A DNA stretch of 64,000 nucleotides from Alphaproteobacteria bacterium (GTDB lineage Bacteria; Pseudomonadota; Alphaproteobacteria; UBA2966; CAIVPW01): the NCBI GenBank assembly GCA_947481575.1, contig CANKGV010000002.1, positions 122,880 to 186,879 of the forward strand, read 5' to 3'. The notes below the pieces were generated by a model. That model saw nothing but the letters and a program-made list of their open reading frames with translations, ran no database searches and had not been told where the DNA came from. This document shows positions 1 through 13,853 of this stretch, piece by piece. How positions within the stretch are numbered: the first letter of the stretch is position 1; each line of letters starts with the position of its first letter. The translations under genes and the position numbers were made by a program.

Positions 1-2
1 CC

Positions 3-629
3 ACCAGGCTCACCACCGTCATCGACGGGGTGAAGTTGCCAATGCACGGCGCGCACAACGTGCTCAATTCGCTGGCGGTCGCCGCGGTAGCCAAGGAACT
101 GGCCATCGACAAAGCGGTGTTGAAGCGCGCGCTGTCGGAATTCAAGGGCGTGCGCCGCCGCTTCACCAAGGTCGGCGAGGCCGCCGGCATCACCGTCATC
201 GACGACTACGGCCACCACCCGGTGGAGATTGCGGCAGTGCTGGCCGCCGCACGCGCCGCCTACCGTGGCCGCGTGATCGCGGTGGTGCAGCCGCACCGGT
301 TCAGCCGCCTGCAAAACTTGTTTGAAGAATTCTGCGGCTGCTTCAACGATGCCGACACGGTGATCGTCGCCGATGTGTACGCCGCCGGCGAGGCGCCGAT
401 CGCGGGCGTAAACCGCGACGCGCTAGTCAGCGGTCTGCGCACCCACGGCCACCGTAATGTGTTGGCGCTGGAAAGCCCGGAGCGCCTGCCGGCGGTAGTC
501 GCCGAGATCGCGCGCGCGGGCGATCTCGTGGTCTGCCTCGGCGCCGGCAACATCACCAACTGGGCCCAGGCGCTGCCGCTGCAGCTGGCCGAAGTCATGG
601 CCCGTCCGCCCCGTGAGGCGCGCGCATGA
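3..629 (+). CDS. murC: UDP-N-acetylmuramate--L-alanine ligase, C-terminal part (5' end outside the window)
   Basis: MurC adds L-alanine to UDP-MurNAc, the first amino acid of the peptidoglycan stem peptide, in the cytoplasm. Only the last 208 or so codons are inside the window, and the frame is open to the left edge. The Mur ligase central and C-terminal domains are visible: [17 protein letters not shown], the ATP/substrate motif [10 protein letters not shown], and QPHRFSRLQ. These are characteristic of MurC rather than MurD, MurE or MurF. The stop overlaps the murB start as ATGA, so the two are probably translationally coupled. The internal ATG at base 30 is not the real start. Confidence 0.96.
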   Translation, partial: TRLTTVIDGVKLPMHGAHNVLNSLAVAAVAKELAIDKAVLKRALSEFKGVRRRFTKVGEAAGITVIDDYGHHPVEIAAVLAAARAAYRGRVIAVVQPHRFSRLQNLFEEFCGCFNDADTVIVADVYAAGEAPIAGVNRDALVSGLRTHGHRNVLALESPERLPAVVAEIARAGDLVVCLGAGNITNWAQALPLQLAEVMARPPREARA

Positions 630-1579
630 TGGCGAGCCGCATCGAGGTGCCGCTGATCGACCGCTTGCCGCTGGTGCGCGGCCGCGCGCGCACATGCGTG
701 AAGCTGTCCGAACTTACTTGGTTCCGCGTCGGCGGTCCGGCTGAAGTTGTGTTCCGCCCCGAAGACACGGACGACCTGTGCGAATTCCTGAAGCGCCGCC
801 CGGCGGGGGTACCGTGCCTTGCGGTCGGCGTCGGCTCGAATCTACTGGTACGCGATGGCGGCGTGGCCGGCATCGTGGTGCGCCTCGGCCGCGCGTTTGC
901 CGAAGCGAAGGTCGACGGCACGCGGATCGTGGCCGGCGGCGGCGCGCTCGACGGCAACGTGGCGTTGCTGGCAGCGCAAAGCGGCATCGGCGGACTGGAG
1001 TTCCTCAGCGGCATTCCCGGCACCATCGGCGGCGGCCTGCGCATGAATGCGGGCGCCTACGGCAGCGACATGGCCAAGGTGGTCGTGTCCGCCGAGGCCG
1101 TCGATGGCAAGGGCGAGGTGCACCACCTCACGCCGGCCGACCTTGGGTTCACCTACCGCCACGCGTCGGTGCCGGCGGACTGGATCTTCACCGGCGCGGT
1201 GCTGCAGGGCGAACCCGCCGACGCTGGGGTGATCGCCGAGCGCATGCGTACTATCCGCGAGTCGCGCGAAGGCACCCAACCGGTGCGGTCGCGCACCGGT
1301 GGCAGCACGTTCAAGAATCCGCCCGGCGCGCTGAAGGCCTGGCAGCTCATCGATCAAGCCGGATGCCGTGGCCTTGCCCGCGGCGGCGCGCGCGTCTCGG
1401 CGCTGCATTGCAATTTTCTGATCAACGAAGGCGGCGCGACGGCGGCCGACATCGAAGGCCTGGGCGAGGACGTGCGCGCCCGTGTGCGTGCGCTGAGCGG
1501 CATCGAATTGGACTGGGAAATCGAACGGATCGGCGCACCGGCGGGCCAAGGCCCGGCGGGCTGCGTGCCGGTGTCCTGA
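626..1579 (+). CDS. murB: UDP-N-acetylenolpyruvoylglucosamine reductase
   Basis: MurB is the cytoplasmic FAD enzyme that reduces UDP-GlcNAc-enolpyruvate to UDP-MurNAc with NADPH. The 317-residue product has the FAD-binding segment [13 protein letters not shown] (about 67-79), [17 protein letters not shown], and YRHAS (177-181), which is typical of type I MurB. The catalytic serine lies in TGGSTFKNP (S227) and the catalytic glutamate in [11 protein letters not shown] (E268). The start is an ATGATG pair overlapping the murC stop by 4 bases. Length and motifs are normal for alphaproteobacteria. Confidence 0.97.
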   Translation: MMASRIEVPLIDRLPLVRGRARTCVKLSELTWFRVGGPAEVVFRPEDTDDLCEFLKRRPAGVPCLAVGVGSNLLVRDGGVAGIVVRLGRAFAEAKVDGTRIVAGGGALDGNVALLAAQSGIGGLEFLSGIPGTIGGGLRMNAGAYGSDMAKVVVSAEAVDGKGEVHHLTPADLGFTYRHASVPADWIFTGAVLQGEPADAGVIAERMRTIRESREGTQPVRSRTGGSTFKNPPGALKAWQLIDQAGCRGLARGGARVSALHCNFLINEGGATAADIEGLGEDVRARVRALSGIELDWEIERIGAPAGQGPAGCVPVS

Positions 1580-1598
1580 GGCAGGGCCGCAGGACGTT

Positions 1599-2522
1599 GT
1601 GACGGAGAACGTGGGAAAGCGCATCGCCGTGTTGATGGGTGGCTGGTCGGCCGAACGGGAAGTCTCGCTGGTGAGCGGGGCTGCGGTCGTGCGCGCGCTG
1701 CGCGAGCGCGGGTTCGACGCGACCGCCGTCGACGCCGGCCACCGCGTCGGCCAGACCCTGGCGGCGCTCAAGCCCGACGTGGTGTTCAACGCGCTGCATG
1801 GGCGCTTCGGCGAAGACGGCTGCGTCCAGGGCATGCTCGAAGTGATGGGCCTGAACTACACGCATTCCGGGGTGCTGGCTTCGGCCCTGGCAATGGACAA
1901 GCCCACCGCGCGTGTTCTGTTTCAGGCGGCGGGCATCCGCGTACCGGAAGGCCGCACCGCCACCCGCGAAGAAGTCATGGCCGGCACGGTCATGGCGCCG
2001 CCCTACGTGGTGAAGCCGACCAACGAGGGCTCCAGCGTTGGCGTGCGTATCGTGTTCGACCGCGCCAACAATCCGTTTGCCGCCGGCGAATGGCACTACG
2101 GCGACACCGTGCTGGTGGAGCGCTATGTGAAGGGCCGCGAACTCGCGGTCGCGGTGATGGGCGAGGAAGCCCTCGGCGTCATCGAGATCAAACCGGCCAA
2201 GGGCTTCTACGACTACGAGGCCAAGTATGCGGCCGGAGGTTCGGCGCACGTCACACCCGCCGACTTGCCCAAGGCGGTCTACCAGGAAGCAATGGACATC
2301 GCCGCCCGTGCCCACCGTGTGCTGGGGTGCCGCGGCGTCAGCCGCGCCGACCTGCGCTACGACGATTCAGAAGATCCCGAAGCGGGGATGTACCTGCTGG
2401 AGATCAACACCCAGCCCGGCATGACGCCGACCTCGCTGGTACCGGAGATCGCCGCCTATCGCGGCATTCCGTTCGGCGACCTAGTGAACTGGATGGTGGA
2501 GGACGCAGGATGCCGGCGGTAG
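1599..2522 (+). CDS. ddl: D-alanine--D-alanine ligase
   Basis: This cytoplasmic ATP-grasp enzyme joins two D-alanines for the MurNAc pentapeptide. The 307-residue product shows [15 protein letters not shown] near the N-terminus, [10 protein letters not shown] (65-74), the ATP-grasp lysine and Ser-loop [13 protein letters not shown] (137-149), and the metal-binding [13 protein letters not shown] near residue 268. The start chosen is a GTG with AGGA five bases upstream. A second GTG at 1611 ([11 protein letters not shown]) is a plausible alternative. The 3' end overlaps ftsQ by 13 bases. In alphaproteobacteria ddl normally sits here as ddlB. Confidence 0.96.
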   Translation: MTENVGKRIAVLMGGWSAEREVSLVSGAAVVRALRERGFDATAVDAGHRVGQTLAALKPDVVFNALHGRFGEDGCVQGMLEVMGLNYTHSGVLASALAMDKPTARVLFQAAGIRVPEGRTATREEVMAGTVMAPPYVVKPTNEGSSVGVRIVFDRANNPFAAGEWHYGDTVLVERYVKGRELAVAVMGEEALGVIEIKPAKGFYDYEAKYAAGGSAHVTPADLPKAVYQEAMDIAARAHRVLGCRGVSRADLRYDDSEDPEAGMYLLEINTQPGMTPTSLVPEIAAYRGIPFGDLVNWMVEDAGCRR

Positions 2523-3382
2523 TCGCCCGTCCCCGCGTTCGCACCCGCGCCTGGCGCACGCCGGTGTGGCTACGTGTTCTGGTGCGCCGCCGCCGTGCCA
2601 TCGGTGTTGCTCTGGGTTTAGCCGCTTCGGTCAGCGGGGCGTGGGCCGTGTGGCACGCGGGCATTCCCGCGCAGATTGCCGCGCAATCGCGGGTGTTGCT
2701 CGCCACCGTGGAACGCTCCGCCGGGTTCGTGGTGCGCGATGTCACGGTCGAAGGCCGCGAGTGGACGCCGCCGGATGACCTGCGCGCGGCCCTCAACGTG
2801 CAACGCGGCGATGCACTGGCGAGCTTTTCCCCCAAGGCCGCCAAGCAGCGCCTGGAAGCGATCGGCTGGGTACGCGAGGCCGACGTCACGCGCCAGTTGC
2901 CCGACGCCATTCACATCCGCATCACCGAGCGCAGGCCGTTCGCTCTGTGGCAGCGCGGCGGCGTGATGACCGTCGTGGACCGCGACGGCGTGGTGCTCAC
3001 CGACCAAATGATCGGCCGCTTCGCCAACCTGCCGCTGGTGGTGGGCGATGCCGCGGCTCTGCGCGCCGGCGGCCTGCTCGACATGATGGGCGGCGAGCCC
3101 GACTTGTTCGCCCGCGTCACCTCGGCGGTGCGTATCGGCGACCGCCGCTGGGACATCCACTTCGATACCGGCGTGGTCGCGATGCTGCCCGAACAAGGCA
3201 CCACCGAAGCGTGGAAGCGCCTTGCCGCGCTGTACCGCGAGACCGCCGTATTGGACCGCCATCTGATGGCCGTCGATCTGCGCCAGCCCGACCGCTTGGT
3301 CGTGCGTCTGGAACCTGCTGCACCGCCGGTGGCCAAGCCGAAGCCGGCCGGGCCCCTGGCCAAGAAACCGAGGGTCGGCTGA
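2510..3382 (+). CDS. ftsQ: Cell division protein FtsQ
   Basis: FtsQ is a bitopic inner-membrane divisome protein that recruits FtsB/FtsL and links early and late division proteins. The 290-residue product has a basic cytoplasmic tail, one membrane segment (about 30-50), a POTRA domain ([10 protein letters not shown] to [10 protein letters not shown], about 73-142) and a beta domain. It ends in a proline/lysine-rich tail. The ATG at 2510 lies inside the end of ddl, preceded by GGAGGA. The stop TGA shares one base with the ftsA ATG. A longer frame open upstream is only ddl read out of frame. Confidence 0.95.
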   Translation: MPAVVARPRVRTRAWRTPVWLRVLVRRRRAIGVALGLAASVSGAWAVWHAGIPAQIAAQSRVLLATVERSAGFVVRDVTVEGREWTPPDDLRAALNVQRGDALASFSPKAAKQRLEAIGWVREADVTRQLPDAIHIRITERRPFALWQRGGVMTVVDRDGVVLTDQMIGRFANLPLVVGDAAALRAGGLLDMMGGEPDLFARVTSAVRIGDRRWDIHFDTGVVAMLPEQGTTEAWKRLAALYRETAVLDRHLMAVDLRQPDRLVVRLEPAAPPVAKPKPAGPLAKKPRVG

Positions 3383-4659
3383 TGTTCATGCTTACCCGCA
3401 ATGCCAGCGCAACCCGCGGCACGTCGTACTCGGGCGCGGTCGCCGCGCTGGATGTCGGCACCACCAAAGTTACGTGCCTGCTCGCCCGCACCGGCGCCAA
3501 CGGCAAGATCTCGGTTACCGGCATCGGCCACCACCTGTCGCGCGGGGTCAAAGCCGGCGCGGTGGTCGATATGGCTGCGACCGAGGCCTCGATCCGCGCC
3601 GCGGTGGACGGCGCGGAGCGCATGGCCAACGACGTGATCCGCTCGGTGTACGTGAACCTGTCGGCGGGCCAACAGCGTTCCCAGACCATCGGCGTCGAAG
3701 TCGCGGTAGCCGGCAACGCGGTGTCCGATTCCGACACGCGCCGCGCCATCGAGCACGCCATGGTGCGGGCCGAGGTGGGTTCGCGCGAGGTGATCCACGC
3801 CATTCCGCTGCAGTACTCCATCGATGGCGCCAACGGCATCCGCGACCCGCGCGGCATGTTCGGCTCCAAGCTCGGCGTCAGCTTGCACTTGGTCACCACC
3901 GAGGCGAGCCACCTGCGCAATCTGGCCATCTGCGTCGGCCGCGGGCACTTGGATGTGCAGGCGGCGGTCGCCAGCGGCTATGCGTCGGCCCTGGCCACGC
4001 TCGTGGAAGACGAGCGCGACTTGGGCGCCACGGTCATCGACATGGGCGGCGGCGTCACCAGCATCGCGGTGTTCGCCGACGGCGGCCCGGTGTTGATCGA
4101 TACCGTCGGCATCGGCGGGCAGCACGTCACCAGCGACATCGCGCGCGGGTTGGGCACCAGCCTCTCGATCGCCGAGCGCACCAAGACGCTGTACGGCAGC
4201 GCCGTATCCGGCCCGTCGGACGAGCGCGAACTGATCGATGTGCCGCCGGTCGGCGAGGCGGTGAAGGGTGGGGGCAATCCGGTGCCGCGTGCGGAACTGG
4301 TGCGCATCATCCGCCCCCGCATCGAGGAACTGTTCGAGCACGTGCGCGACCGTCTGCGCAGCTCCGGCTGCGACGAGATTGCGGGTAAGCGCGTCGTCCT
4401 GACCGGCGGCGCCAGCCAGCTCGATGGAGTCATGGAAGTTGCTGCCCGCGTCCTCGACCGCCAGGTGCGACCTGGCCGGCCGCTCGGCGTGGACGGCTTG
4501 GCGGAGTCCGCATCGGGCCCCGCCTTTGCAACCTGCGCCGGCATGCTGCGGTACGCCGCAGGCGGGTTTGCCGACGTGGACGTAGGCGCTTTGGGCGGCG
4601 CCGATCGTGGAGGCAGCACACTGGCTCGCATGGGCCGGTGGCTGAAGCAGCATTTTTAG
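3382..4659 (+). CDS. ftsA: Cell division protein FtsA
   Basis: FtsA is the actin-like ATPase that anchors FtsZ filaments to the inner membrane. The 425-residue product has the phosphate-1 motif AALDVGTTKVTC near the N-terminus, the phosphate-2 motif ATVIDMGGGVTSIAVF, and the adenosine motif VVLTGGASQLDGV. It ends in the short amphipathic tail GRWLKQHF, which in this family inserts into the membrane. The start is the first ATG of TGATG, overlapping the ftsQ stop. A second in-frame ATG follows two codons later. Confidence 0.97.
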   Translation: MFMLTRNASATRGTSYSGAVAALDVGTTKVTCLLARTGANGKISVTGIGHHLSRGVKAGAVVDMAATEASIRAAVDGAERMANDVIRSVYVNLSAGQQRSQTIGVEVAVAGNAVSDSDTRRAIEHAMVRAEVGSREVIHAIPLQYSIDGANGIRDPRGMFGSKLGVSLHLVTTEASHLRNLAICVGRGHLDVQAAVASGYASALATLVEDERDLGATVIDMGGGVTSIAVFADGGPVLIDTVGIGGQHVTSDIARGLGTSLSIAERTKTLYGSAVSGPSDERELIDVPPVGEAVKGGGNPVPRAELVRIIRPRIEELFEHVRDRLRSSGCDEIAGKRVVLTGGASQLDGVMEVAARVLDRQVRPGRPLGVDGLAESASGPAFATCAGMLRYAAGGFADVDVGALGGADRGGSTLARMGRWLKQHF

Positions 4660-4761
4660 AAAACGCCCGCCCGGGCGAAACGCCCGCGGCGGTCCCAATC
4701 ACCCAGAACGTGGCGCAAAGACCACCTGGATCAGTCGAGCGTTTGAGGAGCGGAGGCCCCT

Positions 4762-6576
4762 ATGACTATCAATCTCGGAACACCTAAGCCCACCGAATTG
4801 AAGCCGCATATCGTCGTGATCGGCGTCGGCGGCGCCGGCGGCAACGCCGTCAACAACATGATCAACTCGAACCTGGAAGGGGTCGAGTTCGTCGCGTGCA
4901 ACACCGACGCGCAGGCACTGGCGTTGTCCAAGGCGACACGCAAGGTGCAGCTTGGCACGTCGCTCACCCAAGGCCTGGGGTCGGGATCCAAGCCCGACGT
5001 TGGCCGTGCAGCGGCCAGTGAGGCGGAAGCGGAAATCCGCGACCACCTGACCGGCGCCCACATGACGTTCATCACCGCCGGCATGGGCGGCGGCACCGGC
5101 ACCGGTGCGGCACCCGTCATCGCGCAAATCGCGCGCGAGATGAAGGTGCTCACGGTCGGCGTCGTCACCAAGCCGTTCCACTTCGAAGGCGCCCACCGCA
5201 TGGCGATTGCCGAGGCGGGCATCTCGGAGCTGCAGAACTACGTCGACACGCTGCTGGTGATCCCGAACCAGAACCTGTTCCGGGTCGCCAACGAGCGCAC
5301 CACGTTCGCCGACGCCTTCAAGATGGCCGATGACGTGCTGCACGCCGGCGTGCGGGGCGTCACCGACCTGATGGTCATGCCCGGCCTGATCAACCTCGAC
5401 TTCGCCGACGTGCGCACGGTGATGGAAGAGATGGGCAAGGCGATGATGGGCACCGGCGAGTCGGAAGGCGAGAAGCGTTCGATCGAGGCCGCCGAGGCCG
5501 CGATCTCCAACCCGCTGCTCGAAGACACTTCGATGAAGGGCGCGCGCGGCGTGCTGGTGAACATCACCGGCGGCCCCGACATGACCTTGTTCGAAGTCGA
5601 CGAGGCGGTGAACCGGATCAAAGACGAGGTCGACGTCAACGCCAACATCATCTTCGGCTCCACGTTCGACGAACGCATGGAAGGCCGCATGCGCGTTTCG
5701 ATCGTTGCCACCGGGATCGACGTCGCCGCCGATGCGGTGCGTCCGACCCAGTTGAAGGTCGTCCACGCCGTGGCCAACAGCCGCGAACGGCGCGGGTTCG
5801 AACAAGCCGAACTGACCGCTCCGGCGACCGCGATTGCCGAACAGCGCCCGTCGGCCACCGTGCGTTCGTTTGAACGCTCGGCGGACGCGGGCCAAGGCAA
5901 TCCGTCGTTCCGTCTGCCGGAACAAGAAATCCGCCGTGCGCCCAGCATGTCTTCGGGTGGTGGCGGCCAGGCCATGGCGACGATGTCGCAGACCGCAGAG
6001 GCCCGTCATTTCGAGCCCGAAATGATGGCGCCGATGCAGCAGCAGCCTGTTATGACGCCCGCGCCCGCGCGGGCGCCGCAGTCGGCCCCGATCCTGCGCA
6101 GCGTCGCCCCGGCCAAGCGCGACCCCGAGGAGCCGTTCATCGCTCCGGCGGCGGTCGAGCCGCGCGGTGTCGCGAAGCCGCGTACCCAGCCGAACGCGTT
6201 TGCCGAGGCGGCCGTGGTCAACGGTCCGCGGAAGCCGGCGCCCAGTCTGCTGGAACGCATGACCGGCATCGGCCGCAAGAAGGAAGCCGAAGCGCCCGTG
6301 CGCGCCGAAGCTCCGGCTCGCACCGATGCGCCGGCCCGTACGGAAGCCATTGCCCGCAGCGAAGCCACTACCCGCAGCGAACCCTCGGCCCGCCCCATGG
6401 CGGAACGCGCCGCGCCACTGTCGGACGAACGCACACCTCGTCCGGCGGTGGCACGCGACCGGGAACCACCCCAGCAGCTCAAGGTAGAGGCCGCACCGCG
6501 CATGGCGGCTTCGGGCGCTGACGACGACTTGTTGGAGATTCCGGCGTTCCTCCGCCGCCAGACCAACAACGGGTAG
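4762..6576 (+). CDS. ftsZ: Cell division GTPase FtsZ
   Basis: FtsZ is the tubulin-like GTPase that forms the cytokinetic ring. [11 protein letters not shown] (21-31) and the tubulin signature [12 protein letters not shown] (107-118) bind GTP, and [11 protein letters not shown] supplies the T7 loop. At 604 residues it is much longer than E. coli FtsZ because of a disordered linker from about residue 320 to 580, as in other alphaproteobacteria. The linker holds a degenerate run of APAR/AIARSEA-like units near 510-540. The C-terminal peptide [14 protein letters not shown] is the docking motif for FtsA and other partners. GGAGG precedes the ATG. Confidence 0.98.
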   Translation: MTINLGTPKPTELKPHIVVIGVGGAGGNAVNNMINSNLEGVEFVACNTDAQALALSKATRKVQLGTSLTQGLGSGSKPDVGRAAASEAEAEIRDHLTGAHMTFITAGMGGGTGTGAAPVIAQIAREMKVLTVGVVTKPFHFEGAHRMAIAEAGISELQNYVDTLLVIPNQNLFRVANERTTFADAFKMADDVLHAGVRGVTDLMVMPGLINLDFADVRTVMEEMGKAMMGTGESEGEKRSIEAAEAAISNPLLEDTSMKGARGVLVNITGGPDMTLFEVDEAVNRIKDEVDVNANIIFGSTFDERMEGRMRVSIVATGIDVAADAVRPTQLKVVHAVANSRERRGFEQAELTAPATAIAEQRPSATVRSFERSADAGQGNPSFRLPEQEIRRAPSMSSGGGGQAMATMSQTAEARHFEPEMMAPMQQQPVMTPAPARAPQSAPILRSVAPAKRDPEEPFIAPAAVEPRGVAKPRTQPNAFAEAAVVNGPRKPAPSLLERMTGIGRKKEAEAPVRAEAPARTDAPARTEAIARSEATTRSEPSARPMAERAAPLSDERTPRPAVARDREPPQQLKVEAAPRMAASGADDDLLEIPAFLRRQTNNG

Positions 6577-6585
6577 TCTCCTGAC

Positions 6586-6624
6586 CCGGCGGGCCGCAGC
6601 GTATCGCGGCCCGCCGGTTTTTTT
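6586..6624 (+). terminator. Rho-independent terminator after ftsZ
   Basis: A perfect 12-bp stem (6586-6597 with 6606-6617, CCGGCGGGCCGC and its complement) with an 8-base loop is followed by seven T residues. It starts ten bases after the ftsZ stop, so it closes the mur/fts transcript and separates lpxC. Confidence 0.95.
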
Positions 6625-6809
6625 CGGCTGGTAGTGCCGCGTAGCACACTGGGGAGCTAACACTTCGTAGGAAAGTGTGAGTTGAGGGTCCCGGTAGGGC
6701 TTGGTAAGAGGCAGGATGCTTGGATTCCGAAAGGTGCCCAAGCGGTTAGCGGTTCAGCGGATCCAGTAGGGGAATCTCCCCGGGAACGTGCCGCCAGAAG
6801 TGGGGACGA

Positions 6810-7739
6810 ATGAAGCCGGTGTTCCAACGTACGCTTAAGAACCGGATCAGCTGCACCGGCATCGGTCTCCACACCGGGGTTGCGGTAAGCCTTACGCTGC
6901 ACCCCGCGCCGGTCGATTCCGGCATCGTATTCCAGCGCTCCGACGTGCCGGCGGGCATCTCGCGGATTCCGGCGCGCTGGGACCGGGTGCGCGCCAGCAC
7001 GCTGTGCACCACCATCGGCAATGATTTTGGCACCCAGGTGATGACCATCGAACATTTGATGGCCGCGCTGGCGGGGTGCGGCATCGACAACGCAGTGGTT
7101 GAAGTGAACGGCCCGGAGGTTCCGGTGATGGACGGCAGCGCCGCCCCGTTCGTGTTGTTGCTCGAATGCGCCGGTATCGCCACGCAGGACGCTCCGCGCC
7201 GGTTTCTGCGCGTGCTCAAGACCGTGGAAGTGGTCGACGGCGACCGCAGCATGCGCCTTTCGCCGTCCGACGAATTCCGCGTCGATTTCGAGATCGATTT
7301 CGCCAGCGCCGCCATTGCGCGCCAGACCCGCACGTTCCGCGGCGCCGAACTCTCCTTCAAGGAAGATATCGCGCGTGCCCGTACGTTCGGGTTCGCCGAA
7401 GAGGTCTCCATGCTGCGCGCCAACGGCTTTGCTCGTGGCGGCACCCTGGAAAACGCCGTCGTAGTGGACGGCAATACGGTCCTTAACCCGGGCGGCCTGC
7501 GCTTCGAGGACGAATTCGTCCGTCACAAGTTGCTGGACGTGATCGGCGACCTGTACCTCGCCGGACCGGCCCTGGCCAATGTCACCTGCGTCCGCTCGGG
7601 GCATACCCTGAGCCACCGCGTCCTGCGCGCCCTGTTCGCCGACAAGTCGGCCTGGTGCATGGACAGCCTCGAGGATGAGGCCGAAGCGGTCGCGGTGCCC
7701 CGCCCGCGCAAGGCCGCAGCGGCCGCAGCGGCCCGCTAG
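6810..7739 (+). CDS. lpxC: UDP-3-O-acyl-N-acetylglucosamine deacetylase
   Basis: LpxC is the zinc deacetylase that performs the committed step of lipid A synthesis in the cytoplasm. The 309-residue product carries the zinc ligands in MTIEHLMAAL (H82) and VRHKLLDVIGDL (H239, D243), and the general acid/base histidine in SGHTLSHR (H265). GVLENAV-like sequence (GGTLENAVVVDG) is also typical. GGGGA precedes the ATG. It has its own transcription unit behind the ftsZ terminator, and the organism therefore makes lipopolysaccharide. Confidence 0.97.
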   Translation: MKPVFQRTLKNRISCTGIGLHTGVAVSLTLHPAPVDSGIVFQRSDVPAGISRIPARWDRVRASTLCTTIGNDFGTQVMTIEHLMAALAGCGIDNAVVEVNGPEVPVMDGSAAPFVLLLECAGIATQDAPRRFLRVLKTVEVVDGDRSMRLSPSDEFRVDFEIDFASAAIARQTRTFRGAELSFKEDIARARTFGFAEEVSMLRANGFARGGTLENAVVVDGNTVLNPGGLRFEDEFVRHKLLDVIGDLYLAGPALANVTCVRSGHTLSHRVLRALFADKSAWCMDSLEDEAEAVAVPRPRKAAAAAAAR

Positions 7740-7776
7740 CTCGCGGCGGAACCCCGGGGCGTCCCTCGGGCGTCCG

Positions 7777-7785
7777 TGGTATAGT
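7777..7785 (+). promoter_or_regulatory. Possible extended -10 promoter for bamD-recN-ligA
   Basis: TGGTATAGT in the 83-base gap between lpxC and bamD fits an extended -10 element (TG-N-TATAGT). I see no good -35. It lies 38 bases before the bamD ATG. This is an inference from sequence only. Confidence 0.4.
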
Positions 7786-7822
7786 CGCCGCGCGGGCTTT
7801 CCCGCACCGGCAATGGGATCCC

Positions 7823-8670
7823 ATGGTTCGTTTCGTTAGTGCCAGAACTGCCGCCATCGCGGCCGCGATGCTCTTGGCGGCGTGTGCTTCCAAGCCCAAA
7901 GACACCTATGTCGAGCGGCCGGTGGAAGACCTCTACAACGTCGCCATGGACAAGCTCGGCGCGGCGGGCAACGGCATCGATTACCGCGCTGCCGCCACCG
8001 CATTCGACGAGGTTGACCGCCAGCACCCGTATTCCAACTGGGCCAGCCGCGCGCAGCTGATGTCGGCCTACGCGTCGTACCGCGCGGGCGACTTCGACTC
8101 GGCGATCTTGGGCGCCCAGCGCTATCTGCAGCTGCACCCCGGTGCGCCCGATGCGCCCTACGCCACCTACTTGGGGGCGGTTAGTCTGTACGACCAGATT
8201 TCCGACGTGACCCGCGACCAGGCGATGACCCAGTCGGCGCTCGATGCATTGCGCCAAGTGGCACTGCGCTACCCGCAAAGCGAATACGCGCGCGATGCCA
8301 CCATCAAGATCGACCTCGCCACCGAACATCTGGCCGGCAAGGAGATGGTGATCGGCCGCTACTATCTGAACCGCAGCGACTATGTGGCGGCGATCAACCG
8401 GTTCCGGTTGGTGGTCGACCAGTACCAGACCACCAGCCACGTGCCGGAAGCGCTGGAACGGCTGACCGAGTGCTACCTCGCCTTGGGTGTAGTGTCCGAA
8501 GCGCAGAAGACCGCCGCCGTGCTCGGCTACAACTTCCCGGGCAGCGACTGGTACCAAGACGCCTACCGCCTGCTCACCAAGGCCGGGGTCGCTCCCAGCC
8601 TCGCGGAGACCACGCCGCAAGTTGCGCCGAAGACGATGATGCAGCGCATGCTGGGCGTGTTCGGCGGCTG

Positions 8671-8671
<1 letters not shown>
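7823..8671 (+). CDS. bamD: Outer membrane assembly lipoprotein BamD
   Basis: BamD is the essential lipoprotein of the BAM complex, which folds beta-barrel proteins into the outer membrane. The 282-residue precursor has a lipoprotein signal ending in the lipobox LLAAC with the acylated cysteine at 21. After it come TPR-like helical repeats (Outer_lipo_D/YfiO family), for example NWASRAQLMSAYASYRAGDFDSAI and LRYPQSEYARDA. The stop codon overlaps the recN ATG by one base, a conserved bamD-recN junction in alphaproteobacteria. Confidence 0.95.
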
Positions 8672-12452
<3,781 letters not shown>

Positions 12453-12463
12453 CCGCCCGCCGG

Positions 12464-12492
12464 TTTGCGTATGCCCGCTGCCCAGGCATAAT
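12464..12492 (+). promoter_or_regulatory. Predicted promoter of the soxC-soxD operon
   Basis: TTTGCG (12464-12469) and CATAAT (12487-12492) are spaced by 17 bases, a reasonable sigma70-type promoter. It is placed 36 bases before the soxC ATG and just after the ligA stop. Confidence 0.5.
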
Positions 12493-12527
12493 CGGGGAAA
12501 CCGGTTGGCCTGGGAGGGCACGCCACC

Positions 12528-13853
12528 ATGGATTCCGACACGAAGCGTTTGCGGCGGGTCGCGGCTGAGCTCGATGAGCCGGTCGCCGCCAACGGGTTGT
12601 TGCACCGGCGCGCGTTCCTGCGCGGCGGCATCGCGTTTACGGGGTTCGCCGCGGCGGCGGTGACTGCGCACGATGCGGCGGCCCAGGCCGCGGCGGCCAC
12701 GGGCGAGAAGCTTTCGGCGCGCACGCTGATGACTCAGGCGGTCATGGGCGGGCCGTTCACGGCCTATGGCCAGCCGGCGCGCTACGAGCGCGATGCGGTG
12801 CGCGAATTCACCGTCAACCAGCTCACGCCGGGCACCGGTTCTTCGCGCACGCCACACCATGTGCTGGAAGGCATGATCACGCCGTCCGGGCTGCACTTTC
12901 AGCGCAACCACAACGGCGTGCCGGATATCGAGCCCAACCAGCACCAGTTGCTGATTCACGGGCTGGTCAAACGCCCGCTCACCTTCACCCTCGATTCGCT
13001 TTCGCGCTATCCGATGGAAAGCCACATCCGGTTCGTCGAATGCGCGGGCAACAACGGCGGCTTCAATGCCGCGGAGCCGCGCCAGGCTGACGTGCAGGCG
13101 ATGCACGGGTTGCTGTCGTCCAGCGAGTGGACCGGTGTGCGCCTCGCGGTGCTGTTGGACGAAGCGGGCGTCGATCCCAAAGGCAAGTGGATCCTGGCCG
13201 AAGGCGGCGACGGCGCCAGCATGAGCCGCAGCGTGCCGATCGAGAAGTGCATGGACGATGCGGTGATCGCCCTCTACCAGAACGGCGAGCGCATCCGGCC
13301 CGAGCAGGGCTATCCGATGCGCCTGCTGCTGCCCGGCTTCGAGGGCAACATGAACGTGAAGTGGCTGCACCGCATTCAGGTGACGCCGACGCCGACCTTC
13401 ACCAAGGATGAGACGTCCAAGTACACCGAGCTGATGCCGAACGGCAAAGCGCGCCAGTTCATGTTCCAGCAGCCGGTGAATTCGTTCATCACCAAGCCGT
13501 CGTACCAGATCAACCTGCAGGGGCCGGGGTATTACGAAATCTCGGGCCTAGCGTGGTCGGGGGCCGGCAAGATCGCCAAGGTCGAAATCTCGGCCGACGA
13601 AGGCAAGAGCTGGGCGCAGGCGGCGCTGGTGGACCCGGTGCTGCCGATGGCGGTCACGCGCTTCCGCCTGCCGTGGAAGTGGAGCGGCCAGCCGCTCACG
13701 CTGGTCAGCCGCGCCACGGATGAGAAGAAGAACGTGCAGCCGACCCGCTCGCAGTGGCTCAAGCTGTACGCGCCCAACCAGGGCTACAAGTTCAACGGCA
13801 TCACCGCTTGGGCGGCCGATGGCACGGGGCAGATCCGCCATGTCTATATCTAA
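12528..13853 (+). CDS. soxC: SoxC-like sulfite dehydrogenase, molybdopterin subunit
   Basis: This is a periplasmic sulfite oxidase-family enzyme. The 441-residue precursor has a Tat signal (HRRAFLRGGIAFTGF, 26-40). The molybdenum cysteine lies in FVECAGNNGGF (C172), a form characteristic of SoxC. A C-terminal Mo-co dimerisation domain follows (GPGYYEISGLAWSGAGKI onward). In Paracoccus-type Sox systems SoxC pairs with the cytochrome SoxD and removes electrons from the SoxYZ-bound sulfane. The soxD start lies within the last 14 bases. No soxXYZAB genes are in this window, so the substrate (sulfite or SoxY-bound sulfur) cannot be decided here. Confidence 0.9.
   Translation: MDSDTKRLRRVAAELDEPVAANGLLHRRAFLRGGIAFTGFAAAAVTAHDAAAQAAAATGEKLSARTLMTQAVMGGPFTAYGQPARYERDAVREFTVNQLTPGTGSSRTPHHVLEGMITPSGLHFQRNHNGVPDIEPNQHQLLIHGLVKRPLTFTLDSLSRYPMESHIRFVECAGNNGGFNAAEPRQADVQAMHGLLSSSEWTGVRLAVLLDEAGVDPKGKWILAEGGDGASMSRSVPIEKCMDDAVIALYQNGERIRPEQGYPMRLLLPGFEGNMNVKWLHRIQVTPTPTFTKDETSKYTELMPNGKARQFMFQQPVNSFITKPSYQINLQGPGYYEISGLAWSGAGKIAKVEISADEGKSWAQAALVDPVLPMAVTRFRLPWKWSGQPLTLVSRATDEKKNVQPTRSQWLKLYAPNQGYKFNGITAWAADGTGQIRHVYI

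Noticed and set aside
4660..4690. G/C-rich inverted sequence after ftsA (GCCCGCCCGGGCGAAACGCCCGC region)
   Set aside because: Considered as a terminator between ftsA and ftsZ, but the pairing is imperfect and no T run follows.
2911..4698. Minus-strand open frame of 595 codons opposite ftsQ and ftsA
   Set aside because: Shadow of ftsQ/ftsA with low-complexity composition and no start or ribosome site of note.
8470..8670. Upstream extension of RecN
   Set aside because: It is bamD read in another frame; RecN proteins start at the MLVRLSVRDL-like segment.
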